DNA from: an uncultured Clostridia bacterium
GTDB lineage: Bacteria; Bacillota; Dehalobacteriia; UBA4068
Assembly: GCA_944390945.1 (NCBI GenBank)
Contig: CALXRV010000065.1
Coordinates: forward strand, 1 to 55,713
Direction: 5' to 3'
Length of the DNA: 55,713 nt
Shown here: positions 7,813 through 15,619 of the stretch, piece by piece
Position numbering within the stretch: the stretch's first letter is position 1
Layout: every line of letters starts with the position of its first letter
Program-made: the position numbers and the translations under genes
The notes under the pieces: generated by a model
The model's input: the letters and a program-made list of their open reading frames with translations, nothing else
Databases searched by the model: none
What the model was told of the DNA's origin: nothing

Positions 7813-8061
7813 ATGCCCCGGCTGACCGAAAAAAGTGAAACTGGCTACCAAGTGACAGACCTCGCAGCGGCGGCTGAACGGTTGGGACGCTTTGAAGATC
7901 TGTGCGATGACCTGCAACGCGAACAGGAAGAGATCGCCGAACGTCTGGAGCATTTGCGGCAGGAAGGAAGAACGCGCAGCTATAGCTATAAAGAGCTGGC
8001 GGCGCAGAAGGCGATCGGCCAGATGCTGCTCAGCCGGCTGCGCTCTTACCACCTGCTATAA
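7813..8061 (+). CDS. Small conserved charged protein, unknown function
   Basis: The 82-residue product has no membrane segment or signal. The middle (about residues 15-55) is strongly helical and charged (ERLGRFEDLCDDLQREQEEI), with a probable short coiled coil, followed by a basic RTRSYSYKELAAQKAIGQMLLSRLRSY segment. Similar small proteins opening RLTEK and containing ERLGRFED are familiar from Clostridia chromosomes and prophages, from memory and not from a search. GAAAGGA lies about 10 bases before the ATG. It stands alone between the mutY hairpin and the WYL cassette. I assign no function; a structural or protein-binding role is possible. Confidence 0.65.
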   Translation: MPRLTEKSETGYQVTDLAAAAERLGRFEDLCDDLQREQEEIAERLEHLRQEGRTRSYSYKELAAQKAIGQMLLSRLRSYHLL

Positions 8062-8291
8062 ACTGCATGTTGTCATACGTTCAGCAATCCTTAATCTGCC
8101 GATACCGCTGCTTGCAAGCCTGATCGCATGCCCTTAACAACCTTATCCCAGGCTAATCCAGCGGATATAGGCTACTGCGGAAAACGAGGAACGGCAGAAA
8201 AGCGATGGCCGCGGCTTGTCAGTAAGTTCCTGCATTTTTCGATAACTTTTCCGTTCCGCAAGGAACATGACAGACTGTTGTCCGCCTTTTA

Positions 8292-8300
8292 TGCTAGAAT
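8292..8300 (+). promoter_or_regulatory. Possible extended -10 promoter of the WYL cassette
   Basis: TGCTAGAAT matches an extended -10 (TGnTAnAAT) 37 bases before the WYL start codon. No clear -35 at proper spacing. The preceding 230 bases hold only a small GTTCC-GCAA-GGAAC inverted repeat. Confidence 0.35.
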
Positions 8301-8336
8301 ACGGATCAAAGAATAAATGAAAGGCGGCGAGGCCAT

Positions 8337-9251
8337 ATGAAGCTGGAGCGGCTGATCGGCATTTTATCCCTCCTGCTGCAGCGGGAGAAGGTCACTGCTC
8401 CTGAGCTGGCAGAGCGGTTTGAAGTCTCACGTCGGACTATTCAGCGGGATATTGAAGCCCTTTGCCAGGCCGGCATCCCGCTCGTCACCAGTCAAGGGGC
8501 AGGAGGCGGTATCTCGATCATGGAGGGCTATCGGGTAGATCGCACCGTGCTCACCGCACCAGAGATGCAAGCCATTCTGGCAGGATTGCGCAGCCTGGAC
8601 AGCATCAGCGGTACCCACCGCTATGCCCAGCTGATGGAAAAGCTTTCCGCAGGGACAAGCAGGTTATTGCCCGCTGGAGCACACCTGCTCATCGATCTTT
8701 CCTCCTGGTACAAGACCACGCTGACACCGAAGATCGAATGCATCCAGGAGGCTATTGCGCAACACCGTACCATCCGCTTCACCTACTTTTCGCCCAAAGG
8801 AGAATCCATGCGGACGATAGAGCCATATTATCTGGTATTTCACTGGGCGGCATGGTATCTGTGGGGCTGGTGCCTGGCCCGGCAGGATTTTCGCCTGTTC
8901 AAGCTAAACCGGATGACTCAGCCCTCGCCAACCGGCTTCTTTACCCCGCGTTCTGCTCCGCAGCCGGATCTGGAGCCAGAACGGATCTTTCCGGTACGAT
9001 ACCAGGTAACAGCCCGCTTTACACCGTCCTGGCGCTGGCGGCTGGTAGAGGAATACGGCATGGACAGTTTCACCGTCGAAGAGGACGGCTGCCTGCGCTT
9101 TAGCGGCGGCTTCCCCGATGCGGACAGCGCGCTCAGCTGGATTCTGACCTTTGGGGAGGGCGCAGAGCTGCTGGAGCCGGAAACGCTGCGGCAGCAGCTG
9201 ATTGATATGCTGCGCTGTACACTGGATCGATATGAAGGCAAGGAGGCATAA
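8337..9251 (+). CDS. WYL-domain transcriptional regulator with N-terminal HTH
   Basis: The 304-residue protein starts with a DeoR/HTH_11-type winged helix (residues 1-60: ERLIGILSLLLQREKV, then APELAERFEVSRRTIQRDIEAL). A WYL ligand-sensing domain follows at about 135-215 (IRFTYFSPKG, RTIEPYYLVFHWAAWYLWGWC) and a C-terminal WCX region. Such proteins bind their own promoter and respond to small molecules or nucleic acid ligands. A GGCGAGG site precedes the ATG. It is the first gene of a tightly packed set (TfoX-like, GyrI-like, SRPBCC, then flavodoxin) and presumably regulates it. The order resembles YafY/YobV-type regulators that control adjacent small stress genes. Ligand unknown. Confidence 0.9.
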   Translation: MKLERLIGILSLLLQREKVTAPELAERFEVSRRTIQRDIEALCQAGIPLVTSQGAGGGISIMEGYRVDRTVLTAPEMQAILAGLRSLDSISGTHRYAQLMEKLSAGTSRLLPAGAHLLIDLSSWYKTTLTPKIECIQEAIAQHRTIRFTYFSPKGESMRTIEPYYLVFHWAAWYLWGWCLARQDFRLFKLNRMTQPSPTGFFTPRSAPQPDLEPERIFPVRYQVTARFTPSWRWRLVEEYGMDSFTVEEDGCLRFSGGFPDADSALSWILTFGEGAELLEPETLRQQLIDMLRCTLDRYEGKEA

Positions 9252-9253
9252 GC

Positions 9254-9577
9254 ATGGCGTCCCATCCGGATTTTGTGCGTTTTGTAAGCGAGCAGCTGCA
9301 AGCGGCTGGACATATCCGCAGCCGAAAAATGTTCGGCGAATACGGTCTTTACTGCGATGGGGTCTTCTTTGCCGTCATCTGTGACGATCAGTTTTTCGTT
9401 AAAATCACCCCACAGGGTGAAGCAGCTTTTCCCGGCCTGCGCAAAGCCCCGCCTTATGCGGGCGCAAAAGATTATTTTTTAGTTGAAGACGTGGAGAACC
9501 AAGAGCAGATGACCGAGCTGGTCCGCATCACTTGTGCAGCGCTGCGAAGCCGGCCGCAAAAAAGCGGGAGGAAATGA
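9254..9577 (+). CDS. TfoX N-terminal domain protein
   Basis: A 107-residue stand-alone TfoX_N domain, recognised by RKMFGEYGLYCDGVFFAVICDDQFFVKI (residues about 25-52) and PYAGAKDYFLVED. In Haemophilus the full TfoX/Sxy protein controls competence; the short Firmicute versions have no known role and are often encoded beside WYL or GyrI-like genes. The ATG follows the WYL stop by 2 bases and the next gene starts 2 bases after this stop, so the three genes are almost certainly co-transcribed. Confidence 0.88.
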   Translation: MASHPDFVRFVSEQLQAAGHIRSRKMFGEYGLYCDGVFFAVICDDQFFVKITPQGEAAFPGLRKAPPYAGAKDYFLVEDVENQEQMTELVRITCAALRSRPQKSGRK

Positions 9578-9579
9578 CC

Positions 9580-10221
9580 ATGCCCTTTGATTATAAAAAA
9601 GCAGATAAGGAATTCTATCTGCCATCCAAAACGCCGGGCGTCATCACCGTGCCGGCCATGAATTTTCTGGCAGTACGGGGACAGGGCGATCCCAATGTGG
9701 TAGACGGCGCCTATCAACAGGCGCTGCGGATGCTGTATGCTGTGGCCTTTACCATCAAAATGAGCAAATTGGGGCAGCACAAACTGGCGGGCTACTTTGA
9801 CTATGTGCTACCGCCGCTGGAAGGCCTCTGGTGGCAAGAAGGTATCCAGGGGGTGGACTATGCCCGTAAACAGGATTTCCAGTGGATCTCTCTCATCCGT
9901 CTGCCGGAGTTCGCCACGCGGGAAGTCTTTACCTGGGCCATCCAGGAAGCGAGTGAGAAAAGGCAACAGGATTTTTCCTCAGTAGAATTCTTCTCCTGGC
10001 GGGAGGGGCTCTGCGTCCAGTGTATGCATATCGGCCCCTATGACGACGAGCCTGCCACAGTAGCGGTGATGAACGAATATGCCGCTGCGCAAGGCTATAG
10101 AGAGGATTTCTGCGCGGGCCGCTATCATCATGAGATTTATCTCAGCGATGCGCGCCGCTGTAAACCGGAACGGCTGAAAACTGTGATCCGCCAGCCGATA
10201 AAACGATGGGAAAGGGGTTGA
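9580..10221 (+). CDS. GyrI-like small-molecule binding domain protein
   Basis: This 213-residue protein belongs to the GyrI-like family, a SHS2/SOUL-type fold related to the effector domain of BmrR. Diagnostic stretches are MPFDYKKADKEFY, NFLAVRGQGDPN, TIKMSKLG, YVLPPLEGLWW, CVQCMHIGPYDDEPAT and YHHEIYLSD. It probably binds a planar or cationic organic molecule in the cytoplasm, by analogy with BmrR. GGGAGG ends 8 bases before ATG 9580; an in-frame ATG at 9574 is too close to that site. Position in the WYL cassette suggests sensing, sequestration or modification of a xenobiotic, which is inference. Confidence 0.88.
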   Translation: MPFDYKKADKEFYLPSKTPGVITVPAMNFLAVRGQGDPNVVDGAYQQALRMLYAVAFTIKMSKLGQHKLAGYFDYVLPPLEGLWWQEGIQGVDYARKQDFQWISLIRLPEFATREVFTWAIQEASEKRQQDFSSVEFFSWREGLCVQCMHIGPYDDEPATVAVMNEYAAAQGYREDFCAGRYHHEIYLSDARRCKPERLKTVIRQPIKRWERG

Positions 10222-10225
10222 GCGC

Positions 10226-10621
10226 ATGGCGGTTTCCCAAGCCAGCGTCCATTTTCCCTGCCCGCCGGAGCAGGTATGGCATACGATGACCGACCTTGCC
10301 AATAGCGCCTGGCGCAGCGATCTTTCAATGGTGGAAGTATTGGACGAGACGCACTTTGTAGAGCATAGCAAAAGTGGCTATGTTACCCGCTTCACCGTTA
10401 CGGCCTGCGAGCCATGTCGAATCTGGGCCTTCCGCATGGAAAACGGCAACATGACCGGCAGCTGGCAGGGCGTTTTTGAAGTAGAAGAAAATGGTACATG
10501 CCTGGCCTGCACCGAGACCATCCGCGCCAAACACTGGTGGATGCTTCCCTTTCTCCCGGGTTATCTGAAACGGCAACAGAAACTGTATCTGGATGATCTG
10601 CGTAGGGAATTGCTGAAATAA
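10226..10621 (+). CDS. SRPBCC (START/polyketide cyclase-like) protein
   Basis: A 131-residue protein with the SRPBCC fold: an opening strand and helix (SVHFPCPPEQVWHTMTDLANSAWRSDL), an antiparallel sheet (TRFTVTACEPCRIWAF, GSWQGVFEVEENG, CLACTETI) and a long C-terminal helix (FLPGYLKRQQKLYLDDLRRELLK). These proteins form a deep hydrophobic pocket for lipids or aromatic compounds. The ATG is 4 bases after the GyrI-like stop. It is the fourth gene of the cassette, which thus encodes at least two predicted small-molecule binding folds. No catalytic residue can be assigned. Confidence 0.82.
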   Translation: MAVSQASVHFPCPPEQVWHTMTDLANSAWRSDLSMVEVLDETHFVEHSKSGYVTRFTVTACEPCRIWAFRMENGNMTGSWQGVFEVEENGTCLACTETIRAKHWWMLPFLPGYLKRQQKLYLDDLRRELLK

Positions 10622-10948
10622 TCTACCCGGACAACCAGGTCTAGCCATCCGTTGACCTCTGGGCCGCAGAAAAGACAAGCAGTAGGCTGAACATAGCGCC
10701 TGATGCAACAAATGCCCGTTTTGGTGGGAAAATCTTTAGATGAAATACGGACAGGACTATGCGCTTTGAAAATATGGTGGGGAATGTATTTGGGACCGCA
10801 GCAAAAAGCAGGAAGGCACATATGCGCAGCGAAATACCCTATATCATTCCGTGTGAATAACATGGCCTGGCGGTATAAGATTTCCCAGCCGGCGGCAACC
10901 ACACGGAAGCGCAACTGTCAAAAGAATAGCGCTAGAGGAGGTAGGCTT
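10622..10948 (+). other. Intergenic region before the flavodoxin gene, possibly decayed coding DNA
   Basis: No recognised gene. A short frame at 10758-10859 reads [12 protein letters not shown] and so on for 33 codons, but it has no good ribosome binding site and no family I recognise. The base composition resembles coding DNA, so this could be a gene remnant. No strong promoter or terminator was found. Confidence 0.35.
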
Positions 10949-11434
10949 ATGAACAGCAAAAAGAGGAGTCTGGTAGCGTACTTTTCCTGCAGCGGCGTTA
11001 CCCGCCGGGTAGCGCAGGAACTGGCAGCGGCAGCCGACGCTGATCTGTACGAGATCAGGCCGGAAATCCCGTATACGCCGGCGGATCTGGACTGGACAGA
11101 TCCTAATTCACGCAGCAGCCGGGAGATGAACAACAAATCCTTTCGACCGCCGATCGTAGGCGATATCCCTGATCTCAAGCCGTATGATACCTTGTTCATC
11201 GGGTTTCCGATCTGGTGGTATGTTGCCCCTACCATCATCAATACCTTTTTGGAAGCATGCAAGCTGGAAGGGAAAACGATCGTTCCGTTTGCCACTTCAG
11301 GCGGCAGCGGTTTTGGCAACACCGTGGCGGAATTGCAGGTTTCCTGCCCTGCTTCCGTGGTCTGGAAGGAAGGCAAACTGTTGAACGGCCAGGTTTCTGC
11401 CGATCTGCTGAAAAACTGGTTGGCAACCCTCTGA
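10949..11434 (+). CDS. Flavodoxin family protein
   Basis: A 161-residue single-domain flavodoxin. It starts [21 protein letters not shown], where SCSGVTR is the FMN phosphate loop. [21 protein letters not shown] (about residues 87-107) is the characteristic central strand and aromatic FMN-stacking loop, and [11 protein letters not shown] forms the second isoalloxazine loop. It probably carries electrons or reduces quinones or other aromatics in the cytoplasm. A strong GAGGAGG lies about 7 bases before ATG 10949; the longer frame to 10703 has no such signal and no family similarity. It follows the SRPBCC gene after 327 bases and may be a separate unit. Confidence 0.9.
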   Translation: MNSKKRSLVAYFSCSGVTRRVAQELAAAADADLYEIRPEIPYTPADLDWTDPNSRSSREMNNKSFRPPIVGDIPDLKPYDTLFIGFPIWWYVAPTIINTFLEACKLEGKTIVPFATSGGSGFGNTVAELQVSCPASVVWKEGKLLNGQVSADLLKNWLATL

Positions 11435-11530
11435 GCCTACCGACATCGTAAGAACAACAGACGAAGCATTGGGTAAGCTGCAACAAAAAAGGCTAAACAT
11501 AAACATATCGATATGCCGGCAGAAACAACA

Positions 11531-11566
11531 GACCGGCCGCCGCGTCTCATCTGCGGGCGGTCGGTT
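11531..11566 (+). terminator. Possible terminator after the flavodoxin gene
   Basis: ACCGGCCGCC and GGGCGGTCGGT form an imperfect GC-rich stem with one G-T pair, followed by TTCTTCGCTTCCCC. The T tract is interrupted, so strength is uncertain. The rest of the 266-base gap before the EamA gene shows nothing clear. Confidence 0.4.
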
Positions 11567-11700
11567 CTTCGCTTCCCCTTCAGGCAGCGAACATTTTCTT
11601 ATCGCGGCAAAGCATATGCCGGAGCCACTTTCGGGTGTTTATCGATATTCCCTCTCCTCATCTATTCTGTTTTTAGTGATGAAAGAAAGAAGGATGCGAC

Positions 11701-12114
11701 ATGTGGGCCGTATACGCGCTGTTATCCGCATTGTTTGCCGCCCTGACCACCATTTTAGCCAAGGTTGGGATCAGCGGGGTAAATTCACATCTGGCGACCG
11801 CCATTCGTACCGCAGTCGTCCTCATCATGGCATGGGGCATGGTATTCCTTGCCAACGGACAGAAGGGCCTGTCCGCGATCAGCAATAAAAGCTGGCTGTT
11901 CCTCATCCTCTCTGGTCTGGCGACAGGCGCCTCCTGGCTCTGCTATTTCAAGGCGCTACAGATTGGAGATGTTTCCAAAGTGGCGCCGATCGACAAATCG
12001 AGCATCGTGCTCACGCTGATCCTGGCCTTTATCTTTTTGCATGAAGGGTTTACCGCCAAGACGCTTCTAGGCGCGCTCCTCATCACTGCAGGGACGCTGC
12101 TGATGGCGCTTTGA
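11701..12114 (+). CDS. Single-EamA-domain membrane protein (DMT superfamily)
   Basis: The 137-residue, very hydrophobic protein has about five membrane helices: YALLSALFAALTTILAKVGI, TAIRTAVVLIMAWGMVFL, WLFLILSGLATGASWLCYF, a segment around SSIVLTLILAFIFL, and LLGALLITAGTLLMAL. KALQIGDVSKVAPIDKSSIVL is the typical helix-loop of EamA domains. Usual drug/metabolite transporters carry two such domains (about 290 residues), so this half-size protein presumably works as a dimer, like other one-domain Firmicute members. An AGAAGGA site is 6 bases before the ATG. Its last 32 bases overlap the 3' end of addA on the other strand. Substrate unknown. Confidence 0.85.
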   Translation: MWAVYALLSALFAALTTILAKVGISGVNSHLATAIRTAVVLIMAWGMVFLANGQKGLSAISNKSWLFLILSGLATGASWLCYFKALQIGDVSKVAPIDKSSIVLTLILAFIFLHEGFTAKTLLGALLITAGTLLMAL

Positions 12115-15100
12115 GTTTGTCCGCAATCTGCTGCGGCGAAAGAAGGATATTGCGTCCAAGATCGAGCATACAGAGGTAGACCTCCCGCACCGGCGCCTGC
12201 CACAGCCTTTCGATCGCTGCCCGGTAATAGCTGAGCTGCTCACGATAAAGCGCAGCCAGCTCGGCATCGCTTTTACCATGGCCGCCGGTTTTGTAATCAA
12301 GCAGCACCCAGCCATCCTGCCACCAGAAAGCGGCGTCGAGCATGCCCTGTACCAGGATATTATCCGCATCATCCAACGGCAGCAGACAGGTGAACGGCAT
12401 TTCTCGTCGTATTTGCTGTGCAGCGCACAGCCGGCGTCCCAGTTCAGACTGGAAGAATCGTTCCAGCTGTACTGCAATCTGCTCTTGGTCTGCTGCTGCA
12501 TCCTGCGCTATCAGCCCTTTTCCCTGCATGGCAGCAATCTGCCGACGCAGCGATTCAGCATCAGTCTGCGCAAAATCCAGCAGTTCCAAAACGCGATGAT
12601 AAACCGTGCCGCGGGCAGCGCCACCTGCTGCCGACCGGCGCTCTTCCTCTGCCAGCGGATCAGACAAAGAAATTCCTGCTTGCCCATCGTCTTCCGTCTG
12701 TCCCAGACGTAGCAAGCTGCTGACGCTCCATTTTGCTGCATAATTACAATGCTGTATATAGGGGTATTGGTAGCGTAACACCTCGGCCACCGTCTGTAGC
12801 AGGTCATCAGACACTGCCGTAGAAGGTTGCGCTTTCTCCAGCGGAGGTTGCACCGGTTCTGATTCGTCGACAATCTGCAGCTGCCAACGGCTCTCTGCCG
12901 CCAGCAGAGGCAGTTCCGTCCCGCTGCGCCTGCGCAGCTCCGATGCATCAGGATGCCGCATCATCGCCGGGCCGATCCAATCAAGCGGCCTTTTCGCTGC
13001 CAGCAACTTATAGCCGGGCAGAGGCAGTTCCGGCGACAGATCCGCCAGATCTTCCGCCCAGCCGGCGGCAGCTTCATCCAGCCCACGCAGGGAGGCGGTA
13101 AGGATCAGCCTTTCGCGTGCGCGCGTCATCGCCACATAGAGCACTCGCAGCTCCTCTGCCAGTGCCTGCTGATGCAGGCGCAATGCCACCGCATGATGGG
13201 ACAGGGTTGGATATTTTACGCGCCGGCGCCGGTCCGCCGCGCGTGCGCCCAGACCAAGTGAGCGCTCAAAGATGACGTCGTTCTTTTCATCTGTCACATT
13301 GAACTGCGAATTCAGCCCGGCAAGAAAGACAACGGGGAACTCCAGCCCCTTGCTTTTATGTATGGTCATCACACGCACCGCATCTTCCTGCTCGCTGCGC
13401 AGCTGTGCGCTGCCATCTGCAACCTTCAACGCCTGACCGTCCTCCAGCAAGCGGATAAACCGAAACAGCCCCGCATATGAGCTCTCCTCATATTGGTGCG
13501 CCTTATCATGCAATAAGCGCAGGTTTGCCTGACGCTCCGCGCCGCCAGGCATCGCGCCGAGCAGATGATAAAAACCGCTCTCGTGGTAGATCGTATCCAA
13601 AAGCTCGGAGACCCGCTTTTCCCCAGCGCAACGCCGCCAGGCAGCCAGCTGATCAAGGAAAGCGCGCGCTTTTTCCGCCAGCGCGTGCTCGCCCTGCGCC
13701 GCTGCTTCCAACGCGGCAAAAAAGGAAACGTCACGAGCACATAGCCGGATCTCCACCAGCTCATCCGCGCGAAAAGCAAATAACGGGGAACGAAGTACCG
13801 CTGCCAACGGGATATCCTGACGTGGATTATCGATCAGCTGCAGCAGAGAAATCATCAGCCGAATCTCTGCGCTTTCCGTATAGTTTTCCCCGCGTTCGGC
13901 AACAGCCGGTATCCCAGCCTCCGTCAGTGCGGAGATGACAAGCGGCTCCCGATTGCGGCTGGCGCGCAGCAATACCGCCATATCACGCCAGGCATATCCC
14001 GCCGCATGCAGCGCGTGCATCCGCCGGGCAATCCACCGCGCCTCCAACAGCAAACCTGGCTGCTGCGGCATCTGGTCCAAGTCGAGCAGAGCCAGTTCCG
14101 GCACCGCGCCTTCCGTCTGGCGGCCGGCATGCAAGCTAGCGGCATCATCATACGCAATCTCGGCCGTCTCCCGCCGCATCAACTGACGAAACATGTCATT
14201 AATGGCAGCGATCACCAGACGATCGCTGCGATAGTTTTCATTCAGATCAATACGCCTGCCACCCCGTCCTTCGCCAAAATCATCATATTTAGCCAGGAAG
14301 AGGCCCGGTTCTGCCAGCCGGAAACGATAGATGCTCTGTTTGACGTCACCCACGGCAAACAAATGGCCGCCAGCGGTCAGCCGCTGCAAAATCGCCTCCT
14401 GCACCTCATTGATATCCTGATACTCGTCGATCAGCACTTCATCATAACGACCAGCGATCTCGGCCGCAACTTCCTCCAATGAAAGCAGATAAAGCGTATC
14501 ATGCTCCATATCGCTGAAATCAATCAGCCCCCGCCGCCGTTTTTCCGCTTTCAGCCGTTCGCCATAAGCCAAAGTCAATCGGACCAGTTCCGCCATCAGC
14601 GGTGCCAGCTGCTCCAGGTCTGCCAGCTGCCGAGCAGGGCCACCGGCAACAAAGCGTTTTTGCAGCGCCTTAACCTCGTTGCGGAAAGCATCGCGCCGGC
14701 TGCGAAAAACATCCTTTGCCACATCATCATACGGGTTAATCATCTCGCCCGCATCATTGTAATCACCTTTTGCCTTTCCAGTCGGACGCAGGTTGCGAAA
14801 GCATACTGCAGCCAGCCGTTGCAAACGCTGTGTCAAGCCTTCAGTTTCTGCTGCCGCTGCTGCAACAAGCTCCATCTCCTCTTGCAGCTGGGCGCGCCAA
14901 AGCAGCGGGACACCGTTTTCCAACTGCAAAGCCTGTCTGGCATGGCGCAGCGCGGTATGGCAGGCCGCAGCAAGATATTGATCCAAAAATGCAGAAAACG
15001 GAAAATGGTCCAGGTTTTCCTGCGCCTGGAAAGCACCCGCGCATCGCTGCAGCCATTGTTCTGGCTGCGGCTGGCTCAGACTGTAGGCATGCAGATCAAA

Positions 15101-15619
15101 AATCAGGCGCGTCAGCTCCCTGTCATCACGGCTGCCGCCATAAGCGTCCGCCAGAGCGGGCAACATACTGTCCGGCTGCGCATATTCCGCTTCCAGCAAA
15201 TCATCCATCACCTCATTGCGCAGAAGCTGTGTTTCCAGTTCACCGGCAACACGGAACCCCGGCGGCAACGCAAGCCGGTAATCATAGCGGCGCAACAGAT
15301 CTAGACAAAAAGAATGGATGGTCCCGATCCCTGCCTGCGGCAGCAAGGCAGCCTGGCGGCGCAAATGTGCATCAAGCGGATGCGCATGAATCTGCGCAGC
15401 CAGGGCCTGGTCAATCCGCGTTCGCATATCCACAGCAGCGGCATTGGTAAACGTCAATGCCAGCAGCCGGTCCAGACTGCCGCCCGCCTGAATATGGGAA
15501 AGTATGCGCGCAACAAGCACGGTTGTTTTACCGCTTCCCGCACCGGCAGCAACGAGCAGGTCCTCGCCGCGGCTTTCCACCGCATCGCGCTGTGCATTGC
15601 TAAAAGAAAAACGATTCAT
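12083..15619 (-). CDS. addA: ATP-dependent helicase/nuclease subunit A (AddA)
   Basis: A 1178-residue UvrD-like SF1A helicase with a C-terminal RecB-type nuclease. Walker A is GAGSGKT (26-32), the Walker B region is VLIDEYQDIN, helicase motif VI surrounds RVLYVAMTRARERLIL, and the nuclease core is WVLLDYKTGG near the C-terminus. With AddB it processes double-strand breaks, degrading DNA until a Chi-type signal and producing 3' ends for RecA. The length is normal (about 1200). Its ATG overlaps the addB stop by 4 bases. The 3' end runs 32 bases into the convergent EamA gene, leaving no room for a terminator between them. Confidence 0.96.
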   Translation of the reverse strand: MNRFSFSNAQRDAVESRGEDLLVAAGAGSGKTTVLVARILSHIQAGGSLDRLLALTFTNAAAVDMRTRIDQALAAQIHAHPLDAHLRRQAALLPQAGIGTIHSFCLDLLRRYDYRLALPPGFRVAGELETQLLRNEVMDDLLEAEYAQPDSMLPALADAYGGSRDDRELTRLIFDLHAYSLSQPQPEQWLQRCAGAFQAQENLDHFPFSAFLDQYLAAACHTALRHARQALQLENGVPLLWRAQLQEEMELVAAAAAETEGLTQRLQRLAAVCFRNLRPTGKAKGDYNDAGEMINPYDDVAKDVFRSRRDAFRNEVKALQKRFVAGGPARQLADLEQLAPLMAELVRLTLAYGERLKAEKRRRGLIDFSDMEHDTLYLLSLEEVAAEIAGRYDEVLIDEYQDINEVQEAILQRLTAGGHLFAVGDVKQSIYRFRLAEPGLFLAKYDDFGEGRGGRRIDLNENYRSDRLVIAAINDMFRQLMRRETAEIAYDDAASLHAGRQTEGAVPELALLDLDQMPQQPGLLLEARWIARRMHALHAAGYAWRDMAVLLRASRNREPLVISALTEAGIPAVAERGENYTESAEIRLMISLLQLIDNPRQDIPLAAVLRSPLFAFRADELVEIRLCARDVSFFAALEAAAQGEHALAEKARAFLDQLAAWRRCAGEKRVSELLDTIYHESGFYHLLGAMPGGAERQANLRLLHDKAHQYEESSYAGLFRFIRLLEDGQALKVADGSAQLRSEQEDAVRVMTIHKSKGLEFPVVFLAGLNSQFNVTDEKNDVIFERSLGLGARAADRRRRVKYPTLSHHAVALRLHQQALAEELRVLYVAMTRARERLILTASLRGLDEAAAGWAEDLADLSPELPLPGYKLLAAKRPLDWIGPAMMRHPDASELRRRSGTELPLLAAESRWQLQIVDESEPVQPPLEKAQPSTAVSDDLLQTVAEVLRYQYPYIQHCNYAAKWSVSSLLRLGQTEDDGQAGISLSDPLAEEERRSAAGGAARGTVYHRVLELLDFAQTDAESLRRQIAAMQGKGLIAQDAAADQEQIAVQLERFFQSELGRRLCAAQQIRREMPFTCLLPLDDADNILVQGMLDAAFWWQDGWVLLDYKTGGHGKSDAELAALYREQLSYYRAAIERLWQAPVREVYLCMLDLGRNILLSPQQIADKLKAPSAASLQ

